A DNA stretch of 64,000 nucleotides from JAGNLM01 sp964439835 (GCA_964439835.1 CAYTPQ010000011.1:1-64000); one strand, 5' to 3'; positions 31,500 to 40,898 are shown, counted from the first letter of the stretch. Notes: a model not told the origin generated them from the sequence alone. Numbers and translations: made by a program.

Positions 31500-32621
31500 A
31501 TGATCCTGATCCTCGACCCTGACATCACCACCGACAGCGAGCCGTTCCATCAGCTCACCGCCTACCTCGAGCAGCTGCCGGGTATCGTCTTCCGCGTCCA
31601 CCAGGTCGTGGGGGCGCAGCAGACGGTCACCGAGGTCTACCTGATCGGCGACACCGCCTCGCTGCAGACCGAGGACATGCGGGTCCTGCCGGGGGTCGAG
31701 CGGGTGGTGCGGGTGTCGCGGGAGTACCGCGTGCTCGGCCGGCATCAGGGCGACACGCGACCGACCTACTTCGACTACAACGGGGTCCGCTTCGGCCAGG
31801 ACAACCTGAACGTCTTCGCCGGCCTCTGCGCCGTCGACACGCCCGAGCACGTGGACCTGATGATGCGGGCGCTCGCCGAGCAGGGGCTCACCTGCACCCG
31901 CATGGGGGCCTACAAGCCCCGCACCAACCCCTACTCCTTCCAGGGCCACGGCAAGGCCTGCCTGCCCTACGTCTTCGAGTTGGCGGGCAAGCACGGCATC
32001 CGGGTGATCGCGATGGAGATCACCCACGAGGCCCACGTGGACGAGATCCGCGAGGCCCTGGAGGCGACCGGCCGCCCGACCGGCGTGATGCTGCAGATCG
32101 GTACCCGCAACGCCCAGAACTTCGAGCTCCTGAAGGCCGTCGGCCGTCAGCAGGAATTTCCGATCCTGCTCAAGCGCGGCTTCGGTATCACCCTGGAAGA
32201 GTCGCTGAACGCGGCCGAGTACCTCGCCAGCGAGGGCAACCGGATGGTGGTCTTCGGGCTACGGGGGATGAAGACCAATCTCGGCGACCCGCACCGCAAC
32301 TTCGTCGACTTCGCCCACGTCCCGGTGGTCAAGCGGCTCACGCGCATGCCCGTGTGCATCGACCCCTCGCACTCGGTCGGCAGCCGCGACCGGGCGCCGG
32401 ACGGGGTGCTGGACGTCTTTCACGTGACGGCGCAGGGCGTGATCGCGGGCGCCAACATGATCCTGGTGGACTTCCACCCGAAGCCCGCGGCGGCCCTGGT
32501 GGACGGGCCGCAGGCCCTGCTGCTGTCGGAGCTGCCGGTGTTCCTGGAGGACGTGCGGATCGCCCGCGAGGCGTACGAGCGGCGGGTGGCGCTCTCAGCC
32601 GGGGGTGCGCGGAGCGGCTAG
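31500..32621 (+). CDS. aroF: DAHP synthase, class I-beta
   Basis: A 373-residue 3-deoxy-7-phosphoheptulonate synthase, which joins PEP and erythrose 4-phosphate at the head of the shikimate pathway. The N-terminal 90 residues form a ferredoxin-like regulatory domain, as in the Thermotoga-type enzymes that are feedback-inhibited by aromatic amino acids. The catalytic barrel has R-M-G-A-Y-K-P-R-T-N-P-Y-S-F-Q-G (PEP and phosphate binding), L-L-K-R-G-F-G-I-T, and P-V-C-I-D-P-S-H-S-V-G. The stop overlaps that of the convergent dksA gene in a CTAG. This type is not the E. coli AroG/F/H type (class I-alpha), so the symbol is used loosely. Confidence 0.92.
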   Translation: MILILDPDITTDSEPFHQLTAYLEQLPGIVFRVHQVVGAQQTVTEVYLIGDTASLQTEDMRVLPGVERVVRVSREYRVLGRHQGDTRPTYFDYNGVRFGQDNLNVFAGLCAVDTPEHVDLMMRALAEQGLTCTRMGAYKPRTNPYSFQGHGKACLPYVFELAGKHGIRVIAMEITHEAHVDEIREALEATGRPTGVMLQIGTRNAQNFELLKAVGRQQEFPILLKRGFGITLEESLNAAEYLASEGNRMVVFGLRGMKTNLGDPHRNFVDFAHVPVVKRLTRMPVCIDPSHSVGSRDRAPDGVLDVFHVTAQGVIAGANMILVDFHPKPAAALVDGPQALLLSELPVFLEDVRIAREAYERRVALSAGGARSG

Positions 32622-33040
32622 GCCCACTTCTTCTCGCGCCGCTCCTCCAGCTCCTTGCAGTCGATGCAGAGGGTGGCGGTCGGCCGGGCCTCGAGCCGGC
32701 GCACGCCGATCGGCTCGCCGCAGCCCTCGCAGTAGCCGTAGGTCCCTTCCTCGAGCTGGCCCAGCGCCTCGTCGATCTTGCGAATGAGCTTGCGCTCGCG
32801 GTCCCGCGCCCGCAGCTCGACCGCGAACTCCTCTTCTTGGCTCGCCCGGTCGTTCGGGTCAGCGCAGACGGTGGCATCCTCGTGCAAGTGCTGCACGGTG
32901 CGCTCCACCTCGCTGCGGAGCTGGAGCTTCCACGCCAGCAGGAGCTGCCGGAAGTGCTCGAGCTGGCGCTCGTTCATGTACGCCTCGTCCTGCCGCTCGC
33001 GGTAGGGGACGAACTTCACCCTCGAGGTGCTCTCTGGCAT
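32618..33040 (-). CDS. dksA: DksA-type RNA polymerase-binding factor
   Basis: A 140-residue protein that works with ppGpp in the secondary channel of RNA polymerase. The coiled coil is in the centre; its tip has D-P-N-D-R-A-S-Q-E-E-E, matching the D-x-x-D-x-A tip that E. coli DksA needs for activity. The zinc site has C-E-G-C-G-E-P and C-I-D-C-K-E (four cysteines, complete). The start at 33040 gives a length close to E. coli DksA; an in-frame ATG at 33082 would overlap the neighbouring start region. Divergent from the phosphatase gene, with 44 bp between the starts. Confidence 0.95.
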   Translation of the reverse strand: MPESTSRVKFVPYRERQDEAYMNERQLEHFRQLLLAWKLQLRSEVERTVQHLHEDATVCADPNDRASQEEEFAVELRARDRERKLIRKIDEALGQLEEGTYGYCEGCGEPIGVRRLEARPTATLCIDCKELEERREKKWA

Positions 33041-33084
33041 GCTGGGGCTCCGGTTCCGGCTCGGCTCTTCAGGAGGCGCCAATA

Positions 33085-33870
33085 ATGCCGCGACTCACGG
33101 CGCTTGTCTTCGATGTCGACGGCACGCTGGCCGACACCGAGCGGGCCCACCTGGAGGCCTTCAACGAGGCCTTCGCGCGGGCGGGTCTGCCCTGGCGTTG
33201 GAGCGTGCCGCTCTACACCGAGCTGCTGGCCGTCACGGGCGGCAAGGAGCGAATCCGCCACTATATCGACCGCCACCTGGGGTCGTTTAGCGCACCGGGC
33301 GACCTGGACGCCTTCATCGCCGGTCTGCACCGGGAGAAGACCCGCGTCTACGTCGATATCACGGAGCAGGGGCGGCTCGGTCTCCGGCCGGGGGTCGCGC
33401 GGCTGCTCCGGGAGGCGAAGGGGGCGGGGCTGAGGCTCGCCGTCGCGACCACGACGACGCCCGCTAACGTGACCGCACTCCTCGAGTCTGCCCTGGGCCG
33501 GGGGGCGAGCTCGATGTTCGACTACATCGGCGCCGGTGACGTGGTCCCGCGCAAGAAGCCGGCGCCGGACATCTACCTGCACGTGCTCGAGGTCCTCGGC
33601 CTCGTCCCCGCCGAGTGCCTGGCCTTCGAGGACTCGGCGGGTGGCCTGCGCGCGGCCCGTGCAGCCGGGCTCCCGACACTGGTCACGGTCAACGACTTCA
33701 CCCGCCACCACGACTTCAGCGGCGCAGCCCTGGTTCTGGACCAGCTGGGGGAGCCCGACCAGCCCTTCACCGTCCTCGCCGGCGAGGCTGAGGGGCCCTG
33801 CGTGGACGTGGCCCTCCTGCGCCGGCTGCACCGGCGCGCCACGGGCGCCCCGGTCCAGGGTGTGGGGTAA
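33085..33870 (+). CDS. cbbY: HAD phosphatase of the CbbY type
   Basis: A 261-residue haloacid dehalogenase-type phosphatase. The motifs are F-D-V-D-G-T-L-A-D-T-E (nucleophile Asp), V-A-T-T-T-T (Ser/Thr motif), and P-R-K-K-P-A-P-D-I-Y followed by L-A-F-E-D-S (Lys and acidic motifs). The cap region, with L-L-A-V-T-G-G-K-E-R-I-R-H-Y, follows CbbY proteins, which in autotrophs remove the Rubisco inhibitor xylulose 1,5-bisphosphate. No Rubisco gene is in the window, so the role is inferred. Other beta-phosphoglucomutase-like phosphatases have a similar fold, and the exact substrate could differ. The short FGGY kinase gene lies just beyond cysZ. Confidence 0.82.
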   Translation: MPRLTALVFDVDGTLADTERAHLEAFNEAFARAGLPWRWSVPLYTELLAVTGGKERIRHYIDRHLGSFSAPGDLDAFIAGLHREKTRVYVDITEQGRLGLRPGVARLLREAKGAGLRLAVATTTTPANVTALLESALGRGASSMFDYIGAGDVVPRKKPAPDIYLHVLEVLGLVPAECLAFEDSAGGLRAARAAGLPTLVTVNDFTRHHDFSGAALVLDQLGEPDQPFTVLAGEAEGPCVDVALLRRLHRRATGAPVQGVG

Positions 33871-33877
33871 GGGTGGG

Positions 33878-34657
33878 TCAGCGTCGCCCGTCGCCTTCGC
33901 GCGTCAGCGGCGCAAGCTGCTCGACCCAGAGCGCGGTGGCCCCGGCCACGGCCGCCGGGATCACCGCCAGGTTCAGGCCCGGGACCAGCAGGGCCAGGCT
34001 GGTGGCGCCGCCGAAGCCCATCACGAGCAGCCTCCGCCGGGCCAGTACCTCGCGCTGCTCGGCAAAGCCCAGCCCGTGGTTGGCCATCGCGTAGTCGCCG
34101 TACTCCACGGCCAGCATCCAGGCGCTGAACGCGAGCCAGAGGAAGGGCGCCGCCAGGTTCAGCCCCGGCACCAGGAACAGGATCAGGAGCGGCACGGCGC
34201 GGCTTACGAAGTAGCCGATCTTCCGTATCTGCGAACGGACGTCCCGCCCCGCCTCCCGCAGCGTGCCGAGCAGGTCCCCGCCCGTGTCAGGCTGAGTGCC
34301 GCCGAGCGAGCGCTCCACCGCCTGCGCCAGGAAGCCGTTGAACGGTGAGGCCAGCAGGTTCCCGACTGCCGAGAAGCCGAAGAACAGCACCAGGGCTGAC
34401 AGCAGCACCAGCAGCGGCAGGAGTAGCCAGGCGAGGAAGTCGAGCCAGTCCGGGAGCCAGCCCTCGACGTAGAGCCGCAGGCCCTCGAACTGGCTCCACA
34501 AGAGATAGAGCAACAGGCCGAAAACCACGATGTTGACCAGCAGCGGCGCTGCCACGTACCGCCGCACGCCTGGGCGCAGCAGCAGCCTGAAGCCGCGGAG
34601 CAGGTAGGCGGCACCGGTCAGGGGGTTGTTCGACGGGGCTTTTCGGGTCTGGGCCAT
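33878..34657 (-). CDS. cysZ: CysZ-family sulfate transport protein
   Basis: A 259-residue inner-membrane protein. The opening P-L-T-G-A-A-Y-L-L-R-G-F-R-L-L-L-R-P-G-V-R-R-Y, four or more hydrophobic segments, L-L-A-S-P-F-N-G-F-L-A-Q-A-V-E and E-Y-G-D-Y-A-M-A-N-H-G-L match CysZ, which brings sulfate into the cytosol for cysteine synthesis in E. coli. No other cys gene is near. The stop is 7 bp from the convergent cbbY-type gene. The family is also described as broader EI24/CysZ-like; the E. coli-like motifs favour true CysZ. Confidence 0.88.
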   Translation of the reverse strand: MAQTRKAPSNNPLTGAAYLLRGFRLLLRPGVRRYVAAPLLVNIVVFGLLLYLLWSQFEGLRLYVEGWLPDWLDFLAWLLLPLLVLLSALVLFFGFSAVGNLLASPFNGFLAQAVERSLGGTQPDTGGDLLGTLREAGRDVRSQIRKIGYFVSRAVPLLILFLVPGLNLAAPFLWLAFSAWMLAVEYGDYAMANHGLGFAEQREVLARRRLLVMGFGGATSLALLVPGLNLAVIPAAVAGATALWVEQLAPLTREGDGRR

Positions 34658-34699
34658 CGGCTATCTCCCGCTCGGTCCGGGCGTTGAACCGAGATCTTC

Positions 34700-35968
34700 C
34701 TACCGACAGCCCTCGCGAGCGAGCCTCGCCGCCCCGTAGGCGGCCTCGGCATGGCGGGCCCGGCCGACCGGCACGCCCAGGAGACCGGCGCGGACCGTGG
34801 TCCAGGCCGAGTTGCGGGCGCCGCCCCCGGCGCTCAGCACGCAGGTCGGGTAGGGCGCCCCCAGGCGCGCCAGCAGCCGGTACCCGGCGTACTCGACCGC
34901 TGCGATCCCCTCCAGCATGCCCTGGAGGAAACGCTCGTCCTGGAGCGGTCGCGGATCGAGGCGGGGAGGTAGCGCGGGGTCGGGACGGGGGAAGCGCTCG
35001 CCGGGCCGCGGCAGCGGGTAGTAGTGGAGACCGGTGGGCCGGCCCGGGTCCAACCTCCGCGACAGGACCTCGATCTGCCCCGGCGTGAAGTGCTGGCGCA
35101 GGACGGCCCCCCCCGTGTTCGAGGCGCCTCCCGCGAGCCAGCGGTCGCCGAGGCGGTGGCTGTAGACGCCGTGGCGGGGGGAGAAGACCGGGCGATCGGA
35201 CAGGACCTTGAGCACCAGCGTGCTTCCCAGGGAGGTGACCGCGGCGCCCGTCGCGCGGGCGCCGGTGGCGAGAAAGGCGGCCACGCTGTCGGTGGTGCCG
35301 GCCACCACGCGGGTCTTGGGCGAGAGTCCGGTCTCCCCGGCGGCGGCCGGGCCGATCGGGCCGAGGACGGTCCCGGGAGGCACCGGGGCCGGCAGCACGT
35401 CCAGGGGTACCCCCAGTAACCCGAGCCACGCGGGCCAGCGCCGGGCGACGGGGTCGTAGCCGAGCTTCAGGGCGTTGTTCTCGTCACAGGGACCGAAGCG
35501 GCCCAGGAGGCGTCCGGTCACCCAGTCGGCCTGGTTCAGGGCCTGCCGCGCGTCCGGGTGCCGCGCAGAGAGCCACAGCAGCTTGGCCAGGGCCGAGGTT
35601 GGCCCGTGGGCGGCGCTTTCGGCCGGAGCGACCCGGGCGACGCGCTCCGCCTCGGCGACGCTGCGGGTGTCGTGGTACATCAGGGCCGGCGCGAGCGGCC
35701 GCCCGGCGCCGTCGGTCACCAGCAGGCTCGCGGAGGTCCCGTCCACCGCCAGGGCGGCAACGTCATCCGCGGGGACCTCCTGCAGCAAGACGGCGAGGGT
35801 CTGCCGCACCGCGGCCCACCACAGCTCCGGGTCCTGCTCGCGCCGCGGGCCCTCGCCCGCAGGCTCGGGCAGCGGCACCCGCGCCTCCGCGACGGGCCGG
35901 CCGTCAGGGTCGATCGCCATCGCCCGGACGCCCGAGGTCCCGAGGTCAATCCCAAGGTAGAGGGACAT
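34700..35968 (-). CDS. Short FGGY-family sugar kinase
   Basis: A 422-residue kinase with L-G-I-D-L-G-T-S-G-V-R (phosphate 1), V-D-G-T-S-A-S, and G-T-T-D-S-V-A-A-F and A-G-G-G-A-R-N-S-A in the second ATPase half. It is shorter than xylulokinase or glycerol kinase (near 500) and resembles, in size and motifs, the cyanobacterial/plant D-ribulose kinase type (for example the Synechococcus SePSK protein). The likely substrate is a ketopentose such as D-ribulose, but this rests on length and general similarity. It lies upstream of cysZ on the same strand, 42 bp apart. Confidence 0.78.
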   Translation of the reverse strand: MSLYLGIDLGTSGVRAMAIDPDGRPVAEARVPLPEPAGEGPRREQDPELWWAAVRQTLAVLLQEVPADDVAALAVDGTSASLLVTDGAGRPLAPALMYHDTRSVAEAERVARVAPAESAAHGPTSALAKLLWLSARHPDARQALNQADWVTGRLLGRFGPCDENNALKLGYDPVARRWPAWLGLLGVPLDVLPAPVPPGTVLGPIGPAAAGETGLSPKTRVVAGTTDSVAAFLATGARATGAAVTSLGSTLVLKVLSDRPVFSPRHGVYSHRLGDRWLAGGASNTGGAVLRQHFTPGQIEVLSRRLDPGRPTGLHYYPLPRPGERFPRPDPALPPRLDPRPLQDERFLQGMLEGIAAVEYAGYRLLARLGAPYPTCVLSAGGGARNSAWTTVRAGLLGVPVGRARHAEAAYGAARLAREGCR

Positions 35969-36003
35969 CAGCCCGGTCGGGTGAGCCGACCGTGACGGGG
36001 GTT

Positions 36004-36084
36004 GACCAAGAAGTACACAAAGTGCACCGAGGGAAAGAACATAGAAATAGTCTTTCCTCTGTGTGCTCTGTGTACTCTGTGGTT
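36004..36084. repeat. CACAGAG palindromic element, copy 2
   Basis: The left arm (36004-36032) is a diverged set of 9-bp units (ACCAAGAAG, TACACAAAG, TGCACCGAG). The right arm (36056-36084) is much cleaner: CTCTGTGTG, CTCTGTGTA, CTCTGTGGTT. It lies between the FGGY kinase start and the end of queF. Nothing else is seen in this 131-bp gap. Confidence 0.8.
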
Positions 36085-36099
36085 ACTTCCAGAAACCCC

Positions 36100-36489
36100 T
36101 CAGGGCAAGGAGACGGGCGCGGGCGCTGCCCAGCCTGCCGCCCGGTGCTCGGCGACTACCGTGGTGTAGATCCCGCCGCGGACGTTGAACTCGGCGGTGA
36201 GCCGCATGAAGCGGGGCGCGCAGGCGGTGACCAGGTCGTCGAGGATGCGGTTGGTCACTGCCTCGTGGAAGGCGCCCACGTCCCGGTACGACCAGACGTA
36301 GAGCTTCAGCGACTTCAGCTCCACGCAGCGGCGCTCGGGCACGTACTCCAGCAGCAGGTTGGCGAAGTCGGGCTGGCCGGTCTTTGGGCAGAGGCAGGTG
36401 AACTCCGGGATCCGGACACGGATGGTGTAGTCACGCCCGGGCTCGGGGTTCTCGAAGGTCTCCAGCTCGCGGCTCGGGGCGGTCGTCAT
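36100..36489 (-). CDS. queF: NADPH-dependent 7-cyano-7-deazaguanine reductase
   Basis: A 129-residue short-form QueF, which reduces preQ0 to preQ1 in queuosine synthesis. It has F-T-C-L-C-P-K-T-G-Q-P-D-F-A (catalytic Cys and Asp), the QueF signature E-L-K-S-L-K-L-Y, and F-H-E-A-V-T-N-R-I. Its length fits the Bacillus-type single-domain family. The frame is open to 37197 on this strand, but that part is the antisense of smc. The start at 36489 begins the protein shortly before the conserved F-E-N-P. Divergent from smc. Confidence 0.94.
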   Translation of the reverse strand: MTTAPSRELETFENPEPGRDYTIRVRIPEFTCLCPKTGQPDFANLLLEYVPERRCVELKSLKLYVWSYRDVGAFHEAVTNRILDDLVTACAPRFMRLTAEFNVRGGIYTTVVAEHRAAGWAAPAPVSLP

Positions 36490-36576
36490 TCCAGCACCAT
36501 AGCCGACGGCTCGACGCCCGGGCAAGGCTCCGGGCGCCTTCTGTCGGCGGGGGTCATCCGGTAACCTTGGCATTCC

Positions 36577-39500
36577 ATGCGGCTCAGCAAGGTCAAACTC
36601 GCCGGCTTCAAGTCCTTCGTCGACCCCACCGGCCTCCTCCTGCCGAGTCCGATCGTCGCGGTGGTCGGCCCCAACGGCTGCGGCAAGTCGAACGTCATCG
36701 ACGCCGTGCGCTGGGTCCTGGGCGAGAGCTCGGCTCGCTACCTGCGCGGCGAGTCGATGGCCGACGTCATCTTCAACGGCTCCTCCGCCCGCAAGCCGGT
36801 CGGCCAGGCTTCGGTCGAGCTGGTCTTCGACAACGGCGACGGGGCGCTCGGCGGCGCCTGGGCCCAGTACGCCGAGATCTCGGTGCGCCGGCAGGTCGGG
36901 CGCGACGGCGAGTCTCACTATTTTCTCAACGGCTCGCGCTGCCGGCGCCGCGACATCACCGACCTGTTCCTCGGCACCGGCCTCGGGCCCCGCAGCTACG
37001 CCATCATCGAGCAGGGGACGATCTCGCGGGTGATCGAGGCCCGCCCCGAGGACCTGCGCCTGTTCATCGAGGAGGCGGCCGGGATCTCGCGCTACAAGGA
37101 GCGCCGCCGGGAGACCGAGACCCGCATCCACCAGACCCAGGAGAACCTGGCCCGCCTGAACGACGTGCGCGACGAGCTGGAGCGCCAGCTGCAGCACCTG
37201 GGGCGCCAGGCGAAGAGCGCGGAGCGCTTCAAGGCACTAAAGCAGAAGGAGAGGCGCCTGCGCGGGGAGCTGCTGGCCCTGCGCTGGCGCACCCTGCAGG
37301 CGGACGCCGAGGCCCGCGAGCGGGAGGTGTCCGCGCTGGAGACGGCCCACGCCGCGAGCCTGGCCGCCCTGCGCCAGACCGAGGCCGAGCTGGAGCGCGA
37401 GCGCGAGGCGCACGCGAGCGGGGCCGACGCGATGGGCGGGGTGCAGGCGCGCTTCTACGCGGCCTCGGCCGACGTCGCCCGCCACGACCAGTCGATCGAG
37501 CACGCGCGTCAGCGGCAGGCGGAGCTGCGGGCCGAGTTGGCCCGGGCCGATCGCCTGCTCGAGGAGGCCCGCGCCCAGCAGGCGAGCGACGAGATGGAAC
37601 GGGCCCGCCTCGATGCCGAGGCCGTCGCCGAGACGCCCGCCCGCAACGCCGCTCTGGAGGCCGAGGGCGCGGCCCGGGAGTCCCTCTCGGCCGCCGAGAC
37701 CGCGATGCAGGCCTGGCAGGCCCGGTGGGACGCGCTCAGCCCCCGGCTCCTGGGGCCGGCGCGGGCCGTGGACGTGGAACGTACCCGCATCCACCACCTG
37801 GAGCAGCAGCTGGCGAGGCTCGCCGAGAGGGCCGCCCGGCTGGAGCAGGAGCGGGGTGGCCTCGCGACGGAAGGGCTGCAGGAGGAGGCCGCGGCCGCGG
37901 CGGCCGAGCTGGCCGCCGTGGAGCAGGAGCGGGCGGCCCTGGAGGCGGCGATCGGGGAGGGCCGCACTCGGATCGCGGCGCGTCGGGAGGCGGACGCTCG
38001 TGCCGCCCGGGCGTTGGCCGAGGCGCGAGGCCGGCGGCAGGCGGCCCAGGGGCGGCTCGCGGCCCTCGAGGCCCTGCAGGAGCAGGCGCTCGACAAGCGC
38101 GGAACCGGCGTCGCCGGGTGGATTGCCCGCCACGGGCTCGCCGAGCGGCCGCGCCTGGCCGAGGCGCTGCGGGTGGAGCCGGGCTGGGAGCGGGCGGTGG
38201 AGACCGTCCTTGGCGACGACCTTCGGGCGGTGTGCGTCGACGGGCTGGCAGAGCCTTCGGAGGCCGTTGCGGGACTCTCCGAAGGCACGCTCTCGATCTT
38301 CGACACCGCCGCTGCCGGTCCGTCGGGCACGGCTGACGGTGTGCACGGTGACGCCCTGGCGGGCCGGGTGGAGGTGCCCTGGTCCCTGGCAACCCTGCTC
38401 GCCGGGGTCCGAACGGCGCCCACCCGTGAGGCGGCCATGCACATGTGCGGGGCGCTGGCCGACCACGAGAGCGTGGTGACCCCCGAGGGGCTCTGGCTGG
38501 GTCGCAACTGGCTGCGCGTGGACCGCCCCGGGGACGGTCAGGTGGGTCTCCTCGCCCGGGAGCAGGATCTGCGCGAGCGGGAGGCCGAGCTGGAGGCGCT
38601 GACCGTCGAGGTCGAGCGGTTGGAGGCGGGCCACCAGGAGGGGGTCGAGGCCCTGGTCGCGATCGAACGGGAGCAGGGCAGCCTGCAGGCCCGCCTCGGC
38701 GAGCAGCAGCGCCGGCACGCCGCCCTTCAGGCCCGGGCGGCCGAGCGTCGCGGCCGGCTCGACCAGGTTGGCCGAAGGGCCCGGCAGGTAGAGGAGGAGG
38801 TCCAGGAGATCGGTCGCCAGCGTTCCGCCGCGGAGGCCGAGCTGGCGCAGGCGCGGGCCCGGCTGACCGGGGTCGAGGCCGAGCTGAAGGCGCTGGAGGA
38901 GGAGCGGGCGGGGCTGCTCGCCCAGCGGGACGGCTGCCGCGCCACCCTGGACGCGGCCCGCCAGGACTGGCACCGGGCCCGGGACTCGGCCCACGCCGTC
39001 GCGGTCGCTGTCGAAGGCGCCCGGGCACGGCGGGAGGGGCTCGACCGCGGGGCCGAGCGCCTGCGCGGGCAGATCGCGGAGCTCTCGGGCCGCCGGATAG
39101 AGCTGGAGCGGTCCCTGCTCGAGGTCGAGGCGCCGCTCGGGCAGTCCCTCGAGGCGCGGGAGCAGGCCCTCGCCCGCCAGGTCGCGGTGGAGGAGGAGCT
39201 GAAGGCGGCCCGCCGGGCGCTGGGCGAGATCGAGGAGCGACTGCGGACCCTCGATCAGGCGAGGCGCGCCGCCGAGGAACGGGTCGAGGCCGACCGCTCT
39301 CGCCTGGAGGGGGCCCGCCTGGCGCAGCAGGCGGCCCGGGTTCGGCTGCAGGAGGTCGCGAGCGACCTGCGCGACCTGGGGGCGTCCTTGGAGGAGCTCC
39401 TGGACGGACTGCCCGAGGCGGCCTCGGAGGCGGACTGGCAGGCGGAGCTGGAGGACCTGGACCGGCGGGTCGCGCGGCTCGGCCCGATCAACCTGGCCGC

Positions 39501-40092
39501 GATCGAGGAGTTCGCCGAGCTGGGTGCCCGCAAGCGTTACCTGGATAGCCAGCACGCGGATCTGGTAGAGGCCCTGGGGACCCTGGACGGGGCGATCCGG
39601 CGCATGGACCGGGAGACTCGGGCGCGCTTCCGCGAGACCTTCGACCGGCTCAACGCCGGCTTCCAGACCATGTTCCCGCAGCTGCTCGGCGGCGGGCAGG
39701 CCTGGCTGGAGCTGACCGGGGAGGACCTGCTGGAGACCGGGGTGGCGGTGGTCGCGCGTCCGCCCGGCAAGCGCAACTCGACCATCCACCTGCTCTCCGG
39801 CGGCGAGAAGGCCCTGACCGCCATCGCGCTGGTGTTCGCCATCTTCGAGCTCAACCCCGCTCCCTTCTGCATGCTGGACGAGGTCGACGCGCCGCTCGAC
39901 GACGCCAACGTCGGCCGCTTCTGCTCCCTGCTCCGCTCGATGTCCGGGCGGGTCCAGTTCATCCTGGTGACCCACAACAAGACCACCATGGAGCTGGCCG
40001 ACCAGCTCGTCGGCGTGACGATGCACGAGCCCGGCGTTTCGCGCCTGGTCCACGTGGACGTGGACCAGGCTCTGCAATTCGCGGCCGTCTGA
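36577..40092 (+). CDS. smc: Chromosome segregation ATPase SMC
   Basis: An 1171-residue SMC protein. The head has Walker A V-G-P-N-G-C-G-K-S-N-V-I-D-A near residue 30; coiled-coil arms (about 170-490 and 660-1000) surround a Gly-rich hinge near 500-640 (G-V-A-G-W-I-A-R). The C-terminal head has the signature L-L-S-G-G-E-K-A-L-T-A and Walker B F-C-M-L-D-E-V-D-A-P-L-D-D. Together these form the ATPase that folds and separates chromosomes, with ScpA and ScpB elsewhere. It is followed 20 bp later by zipA. Gammaproteobacteria near E. coli use MukB instead, so SMC points to a lineage outside the Enterobacterales. Confidence 0.97.
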   Translation: MRLSKVKLAGFKSFVDPTGLLLPSPIVAVVGPNGCGKSNVIDAVRWVLGESSARYLRGESMADVIFNGSSARKPVGQASVELVFDNGDGALGGAWAQYAEISVRRQVGRDGESHYFLNGSRCRRRDITDLFLGTGLGPRSYAIIEQGTISRVIEARPEDLRLFIEEAAGISRYKERRRETETRIHQTQENLARLNDVRDELERQLQHLGRQAKSAERFKALKQKERRLRGELLALRWRTLQADAEAREREVSALETAHAASLAALRQTEAELEREREAHASGADAMGGVQARFYAASADVARHDQSIEHARQRQAELRAELARADRLLEEARAQQASDEMERARLDAEAVAETPARNAALEAEGAARESLSAAETAMQAWQARWDALSPRLLGPARAVDVERTRIHHLEQQLARLAERAARLEQERGGLATEGLQEEAAAAAAELAAVEQERAALEAAIGEGRTRIAARREADARAARALAEARGRRQAAQGRLAALEALQEQALDKRGTGVAGWIARHGLAERPRLAEALRVEPGWERAVETVLGDDLRAVCVDGLAEPSEAVAGLSEGTLSIFDTAAAGPSGTADGVHGDALAGRVEVPWSLATLLAGVRTAPTREAAMHMCGALADHESVVTPEGLWLGRNWLRVDRPGDGQVGLLAREQDLREREAELEALTVEVERLEAGHQEGVEALVAIEREQGSLQARLGEQQRRHAALQARAAERRGRLDQVGRRARQVEEEVQEIGRQRSAAEAELAQARARLTGVEAELKALEEERAGLLAQRDGCRATLDAARQDWHRARDSAHAVAVAVEGARARREGLDRGAERLRGQIAELSGRRIELERSLLEVEAPLGQSLEAREQALARQVAVEEELKAARRALGEIEERLRTLDQARRAAEERVEADRSRLEGARLAQQAARVRLQEVASDLRDLGASLEELLDGLPEAASEADWQAELEDLDRRVARLGPINLAAIEEFAELGARKRYLDSQHADLVEALGTLDGAIRRMDRETRARFRETFDRLNAGFQTMFPQLLGGGQAWLELTGEDLLETGVAVVARPPGKRNSTIHLLSGGEKALTAIALVFAIFELNPAPFCMLDEVDAPLDDANVGRFCSLLRSMSGRVQFILVTHNKTTMELADQLVGVTMHEPGVSRLVHVDVDQALQFAAV

Positions 40093-40112
40093 TCGCGGCC
40101 TGAGGAGAAGGC

Positions 40113-40898
40113 ATGGACAACCTGCGTTGGGTGCTGCTGGCCGTCGGCGTGCTCGTGGTGGCCGGCATCTATTTCTGGGAGATGGCGCGCCGGCGGGCCC
40201 GTCGGCGGGAGGAGGACGAGCTCGACGAGGCGGAGCGCGAGCTGCTGGAGGGGCTGAGCGCGACCCGCGACGAGGACCCCTTCGCCGGCCTGGGTGACCT
40301 GCGCGGGGACCCCCTGAAGCTGGACGCGGAGGACGTGCGGGGGCTGGGCAAGCTGGTGCCGGACGACGAGGAGCCGGAGCTGCCCGCAGAGCCCGCGCCT
40401 GCCCGCCCGGCCGAGCGGGGCAGTCGCCTCTACGCGGTGGACGGTCGCCGGGGGCGCGCCGGCGAGGAGCTCATCATCGTGCTCAACGTGATGGCCGAGC
40501 CGGGGCAGCCGTTTCCCGGTCCGGAGGTGCGTGCGGCGCTGGAGTCGGTGGACATGCGCTTCGGCGACATGCAGATCTTCCACCACCACGGCGTAGGGGA
40601 CATGGGGACCGAGGTGCCGGTCTTCAGTGTGGCTAACCTGCTGAACCCCGGGACCTTTGACGTGACGAAGCTGGACGGCTTCACGACCCCGGGGCTGGTG
40701 ATGTTCATGCGCTTGCCGGGCCCGCTGGACCCACGGGTGGCGTTCGAGCTGATGCTGAATACCGGCCAAAGGCTGGCGGACACGCTGCACGGGGAGTTGC
40801 GGGACGAGACCCGCAGCGTGCTGAGCGCCCAGACCATTGCCCACGTGCGCGAGCGGATCGCGGAGTTCAACCGGCGGCAGCTGCTGGCGGCGTCTTGA
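40113..40898 (+). CDS. zipA: Cell division protein ZipA
   Basis: A 261-residue protein that anchors FtsZ to the inner membrane. The N-terminus is a single helix (L-R-W-V-L-L-A-V-G-V-L-V-V-A-G-I, residues 3-20) followed by an Arg-rich cytoplasmic segment, a short acidic and Pro-containing linker (about 35-110), and the C-terminal FtsZ-binding domain (about 120-260) with I-I-V-L-N-V-M-A, M-Q-I-F-H-H-H-G and F-S-V-A-N-L-L-N-P-G-T-F-D. The linker is shorter than in E. coli ZipA (328 residues). ZipA is limited to gammaproteobacteria, so it supports the taxonomic call. Confidence 0.95.
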   Translation: MDNLRWVLLAVGVLVVAGIYFWEMARRRARRREEDELDEAERELLEGLSATRDEDPFAGLGDLRGDPLKLDAEDVRGLGKLVPDDEEPELPAEPAPARPAERGSRLYAVDGRRGRAGEELIIVLNVMAEPGQPFPGPEVRAALESVDMRFGDMQIFHHHGVGDMGTEVPVFSVANLLNPGTFDVTKLDGFTTPGLVMFMRLPGPLDPRVAFELMLNTGQRLADTLHGELRDETRSVLSAQTIAHVRERIAEFNRRQLLAAS

